64,000 nucleotides of DNA from Nonomuraea typhae (GTDB taxonomy: Bacteria > Actinomycetota > Actinomycetes > Streptosporangiales > Streptosporangiaceae). Below are positions 61,381 to 64,000 of this stretch, in pieces. The position numbers and the translations under genes were made by a program. Location of the stretch: assembly GCF_009760925.1 (NCBI RefSeq), contig NZ_VRLV01000017.1:167848-231847 (forward strand), written 5' to 3'. The first letter of the stretch is position 1, and every line of letters begins with the position of its first letter. Under the pieces are notes generated by a model. The model was not told the DNA's origin, searched no databases, and worked only from the letters and a program-made list of their open reading frames with translations.

Positions 61381-62109
61381 GTGATTGCGGCTGAGCAGAC
61401 GGCGCTGCCAGATCAGGAGGGGTTGGTGCCAGCGAGCGAGCGAACGGAAGGTGATGGCGCGCGGTCCGTTACCCGGGTGCTCGTGGCTGATGACCAGGCG
61501 TTGCTCCGGGGGAGTTTCCGGGTGCTCGTGGACTCCGAGCCGGATCTTGAGGTGGTGGGGGAGGCTGCCACGGGAGCGGAGGCGGTTGAACGGGCGGGCG
61601 TGGTACGGCCGGACGTCGTACTCATGGATGTCCGGATGCCGGAGATGGATGGGATCGAGGCCACACGCCGGATCGCCGGGACGGCGCGGGTGCTCATTGT
61701 GACGATGTTCGATCTTGATGCGTATGTGTATGCGGCGTTGCGGGCGGGGGCCAGTGGGTTCCTGCTGAAGGACACGCCTCCTGCTGAGCTGTTGGCGGCG
61801 ATTCGGGTGGTGGCGGCGGGGGAGGCGCTACTGGCACCCAAAGTGACGCGGCGGCTGATCGCGGAGTTCGCGCGGACTCCGGCTGCGCCCACGGTGCGGG
61901 GGCTGGAGGGGTTGACCGAGCGGGAGCAGGAGGTGCTGATCCTGATCGCCCGGGGGTTGTCCAACACTGAGCTCGCCCAGCATCTGCATCTGAGTCTGGC
62001 GACAATCAAGACGCACATCGGGCGGTTGCTCACCAAGATAGATGCCCGGGACCGGGCTCAACTCGTCATCGCCGCCTACGAGAGCGGGCTTGTCGGGGTG
62101 GCACGGTAG
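61381..62109 (+). CDS. NarL/FixJ-type response regulator
   Basis: A 242-residue regulator. TRVLVADDQALLRGSFRVLV starts the receiver about 31 residues in; the phosphoacceptor Asp is in VVLMDVRMPEMDG, followed by LIVTMFD and FLLKDTP. The LuxR HTH is LTEREQEVLILIARGLSNTE LAQHLHLSLATIKTHIGRLL. The first 30 residues (MIAAEQTALPDQEGLVPASE) are not family-like and follow the repeat tract; GTG at 61480 (VLVADDQ) is a shorter alternative. Its partner kinase ends 289 bases upstream instead of the normal overlap. It probably controls the ABC exporter. Confidence 0.9.
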   Translation: MIAAEQTALPDQEGLVPASERTEGDGARSVTRVLVADDQALLRGSFRVLVDSEPDLEVVGEAATGAEAVERAGVVRPDVVLMDVRMPEMDGIEATRRIAGTARVLIVTMFDLDAYVYAALRAGASGFLLKDTPPAELLAAIRVVAAGEALLAPKVTRRLIAEFARTPAAPTVRGLEGLTEREQEVLILIARGLSNTELAQHLHLSLATIKTHIGRLLTKIDARDRAQLVIAAYESGLVGVAR

Positions 62110-62120
62110 CGTCACATGTC

Positions 62121-62612
62121 ATGAGGGTGGAATTTCGGAAGTTCGATGGTTCGCTCCATTGGCACCACCCAGCTCAGCGGCTGGGCGAGGACGAGCATGG
62201 TGTCTGGGTGGGCGCGGGTGCCGGAACGGTCGGGGCCAAGGGGTACGAGCCGCCGGTGATGTGGGAAGAGCCGTTTGTGATGTTGTTCCCGCGAGATCAG
62301 TGGTGGGTGGCGCTGTTCAACGCCGAGCCGCATCGGACGGCGATCTACGTGGACGTCACCACGGTGCCGGAGTGGCGAGACGAGGTGGTGACGATGATCG
62401 ACCTCGACCTGGATGTGGTGAAGAAGCGTACTGGCGTCATCTATCTGGACGATGAGGATGAGTTCGCGGAGCACCAGGTGCGTTTCGGGTATCCGGGCGA
62501 AGTGGTCGTGGCGGCTGAGGAGTCGGCCAAGTGGGTGTTCAAGGCGGTGACTGAGGGGCTGGGGCCGTTCGGGGGCGCGCACGAGCGGTGGCTGGCCCAG
62601 GTCGCCGACTGA
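62121..62612 (+). CDS. DUF402 domain protein
   Basis: A 163-residue DUF402 (FomD-like fold) protein. MRVEFRKFDGSLHWHHPAQR starts it; WWVALFNAEPHRTAIYVDVT, and MIDLDLDVVKKRTGVIYLDD EDEF (D-L-D-L-D-V metal-binding region) are the signature. The family includes nucleoside phosphohydrolases. It follows the response regulator by 11 bases, likely cotranscribed. The IS630 element is inserted 22 bases after its stop. Confidence 0.85.
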   Translation: MRVEFRKFDGSLHWHHPAQRLGEDEHGVWVGAGAGTVGAKGYEPPVMWEEPFVMLFPRDQWWVALFNAEPHRTAIYVDVTTVPEWRDEVVTMIDLDLDVVKKRTGVIYLDDEDEFAEHQVRFGYPGEVVVAAEESAKWVFKAVTEGLGPFGGAHERWLAQVAD

Positions 62613-62634
62613 CTCCGTCGTATCGGGCGACCTA

Positions 62635-63891
62635 GTGCTGTGACCAGAAACGTTGGCCGGAGTGAGTGAGGCTTCAGGCTGTGGTCGTGAGGGGTCGGCC
62701 GCCCCAGCGGATGCCCCTCTCGCTGCGGGAACGAGCGCGTTCGCGGCGTTGGGCGGCGAGCACGTCGGGGTGGCGGGCATGGGTGTTGCGCCAGCGCAGG
62801 TAGGCGTGCAGCGCCCTGGTCTGGACGGTGTGGTTCGGGTGGTCGGAGTTGGCCGGGGTGAACTGGCGCAGGGGCCCGAAGTGCGCTTCGATCGGGTTGG
62901 CCCACGAGGCGTAGGTCGGGGTGAACAGCAGCCTGACCTTGTGTTTGCCGGCCCAGGCGCGGATGCGCCAGTTCTTGTGGGCCGACAGGTTGTCCAGGAT
63001 GACGTAGATCGGTGCGTCGTCCGGGCGGGTGGCGCGGATCGAGCGGAGGGCGGCCCAGGTGTGGTCGATGCCTTTGCGCCGGTGGTTGACGCCCCGCAGC
63101 CGGTCGTCGCCGACGCAGTAGCAACCATGGAAGTAGGTGACGCCGTGGGTGCGCTGGTAGGTGGCCGGGTGCCGGTCGGGCTTGCCGGTGGGCGCCCAGC
63201 CGGAGCCCGCGGTGGGACGGATGCCGAGCGGGCCGAACTCGTCGAAGGCGAACGTCGGCGTCGGGCGGTGGGTCAGGGCGTACTCGATCTGGTCGAGTTT
63301 GGTGTCGAAGTCCGGGTCGGGTGAGTCTTTCCAGGTCTTGGTGCGCTGGAAGGTGATGCCCCGGTGGTGCAGCAGGGTGCGTAAGGTCTCGCGGCCCAGC
63401 CGGATCCTGCGGTCAGGCAGATGGCGCAGGTAGTGCAGGAGTTTGCGGATCGACCAGCGGGTGAAGGGCTGGCCGAGTGTGGCCGGGCGGGTGGTGGCCG
63501 TCTGCGCGACGAAGTCTTCGTCGTCAGGGCTGAGCAGGCGGGGACGGCCTCCCGCCCACTGAGGGTCCAGGCAGGCCAGCCCGATCTCGTTGAACCGGTG
63601 GATCACCTCGCGCACGGTGTCCTCATCGGCGGCCACCAGACGGGCGATGACCGGCACGGTGTTACCGCCGGCCGAGGCCAGCACGATCATCGCCCGCCGG
63701 TAGCGGACCGTGCTGGTCGTGCCGCGCCGCACGATCCGCTGCAGCTTCTGGCCCTCTGTGTCGGTGAGTCTGCGGACCTTGACCGGTTGGGTCACCAGGC
63801 CTCCAAGAATGCCGATCGAACCTGATCGACACCATCCCACCCATAGGAAAGCCTCAGACACCATTCCGGCCAACGTTTCTGGTCACAGCAC
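62635..63891. mobile_element. IS630-family insertion sequence
   Basis: A complete 1257-bp element. Perfect 27-bp terminal inverted repeats start GTGCTGTGACCAGAAACGTT at 62635 (to 62661) and lie inverted at 63865-63891. TA at 62633-62634 and 63892-63893 is the IS630-type TA target duplication. It contains one intact minus-strand transposase. Perfect ends and an intact frame suggest recent transposition. Confidence 0.92.
62674..63795 (-). CDS. IS630-family transposase
   Basis: A 373-residue transposase. N-terminal helix-turn-helix regions include VIARLVAADEDTVREVIHRF and the WSIRKLLHYLRHL segment; the DDE domain has FAFDEFGPLGIRP (first Asp), YVILDNLSAHKNWRIRAW (second Asp) and ASWANPIEAHFGPLRQF (Glu). 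GTG at 63795 (VTQPVKVRRL) is chosen because GGAGG lies 6 bases upstream. An upstream start at 63873 would lie close to the terminal repeat. The frame is intact. Confidence 0.93.
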   Translation of the reverse strand: MTQPVKVRRLTDTEGQKLQRIVRRGTTSTVRYRRAMIVLASAGGNTVPVIARLVAADEDTVREVIHRFNEIGLACLDPQWAGGRPRLLSPDDEDFVAQTATTRPATLGQPFTRWSIRKLLHYLRHLPDRRIRLGRETLRTLLHHRGITFQRTKTWKDSPDPDFDTKLDQIEYALTHRPTPTFAFDEFGPLGIRPTAGSGWAPTGKPDRHPATYQRTHGVTYFHGCYCVGDDRLRGVNHRRKGIDHTWAALRSIRATRPDDAPIYVILDNLSAHKNWRIRAWAGKHKVRLLFTPTYASWANPIEAHFGPLRQFTPANSDHPNHTVQTRALHAYLRWRNTHARHPDVLAAQRRERARSRSERGIRWGGRPLTTTA

Positions 63892-63919
63892 TAGTGTGAT
63901 GCGCCAGAAATTCTGAGGA

Positions 63920-64000
63920 TTATTTCTCCCTGCTCTCTTTACGGTCCGGGCGGACCTTGGCGAGGTAGTCGGCAAGGGAGTTGAGGATCTCGTCAGCAGT
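63920..64000 (-). CDS. C-terminal fragment of an unidentified protein (truncated by window edge)
   Basis: The last 26 codons of a minus-strand gene: TADEILNSLADYLAKVRPDR then KESREK and TAA at 63920-63922. The charged helical end is not enough to name a family. It ends 27 bases beyond the IS630 target duplication, so the insertion lies between genes. Confidence 0.55.
   Translation of the reverse strand, partial: TADEILNSLADYLAKVRPDRKESREK

Overview
The window is high-GC actinobacterial DNA. The order proS, rimP-nusA-ylxR-infB, DUF503, rbfA, nrnA, truB, ribF, rpsO-pnp, M16 peptidase, dapB and later dapA-rnj is a classic actinomycete chromosomal backbone. Long Gly/Pro/Arg-rich IF-2, many GTG starts, abundant TetR/GntR/MocR/PucR regulators and F420-type (LLM) oxidoreductases suggest a Streptosporangiales-like organism (Nonomuraea, Streptosporangium and relatives). 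That genus-level guess rests on style only; no rRNA is present.

Layout. 1-4.3 kb: a CoA-ester catabolic cluster (acyl-CoA synthetase start, PaaK-like ligase, LLM oxidoreductase, acyl-CoA dehydrogenase). Two copies of a CAAGC-type palindrome lie at its promoters, so one TetR-like regulator may control both transcription units. 4.3-23.8 kb: core translation, RNA and cell-wall genes on the plus strand (proS to dapB), punctuated by hairpin terminators; inserts are a small DUF4236 protein, a lipoprotein/DUF4439 pair and a TRM11-like methyltransferase.

23.9-53.3 kb: a long accessory block between dapB and dapA. It holds GNAT, TenA and PucR; an HxlR-SCP2 regulator; a purine operon (NCS1 permease, AdeC-type adenine deaminase, ADD-type adenine deaminase, joined by 4-nt stop/start overlaps); a siderophore-interacting reductase, MenA, GNAT and CGNR regulator; a TetR/hydrolase pair with two perfect palindromic operators; an MFS pump/XRE-cupin pair; a MocR/EamA pair whose start codons overlap; a di-iron protein; a deletion scar with two gene stubs; an ASCH protein; two paralogous tandem-winged-helix GntR proteins beside a CxxC protein; a hairpin-rich non-coding stretch with a decayed IS256-type transposase; a NarL-type two-component system; cydAB; radC; and a secreted GH95 glycosidase with a GntR-UTRA regulator.

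54.3-57 kb: dapA and rnj (RNase J), ending in a hairpin. 57.3-62.6 kb: an ABC-2 exporter (ATPase and two permeases) divergent from a NarL-type kinase/response regulator pair, then DUF402. 62.6-63.9 kb: an intact IS630-family element with perfect 27-bp inverted repeats and TA target duplication; a truncated minus-strand CDS ends the window.

Recurring oddities: degenerate G-rich tandem repeats between genes (2.9, 53.7, 54.1, 58.9, 61.2 kb) and one inside the GH95 linker. At two operon junctions such repeats seem to have separated genes that were once translationally coupled. A rare AT-rich palindrome, GAAATTTC, occurs five times. No tRNA, rRNA, CRISPR or known riboswitch was recognised.
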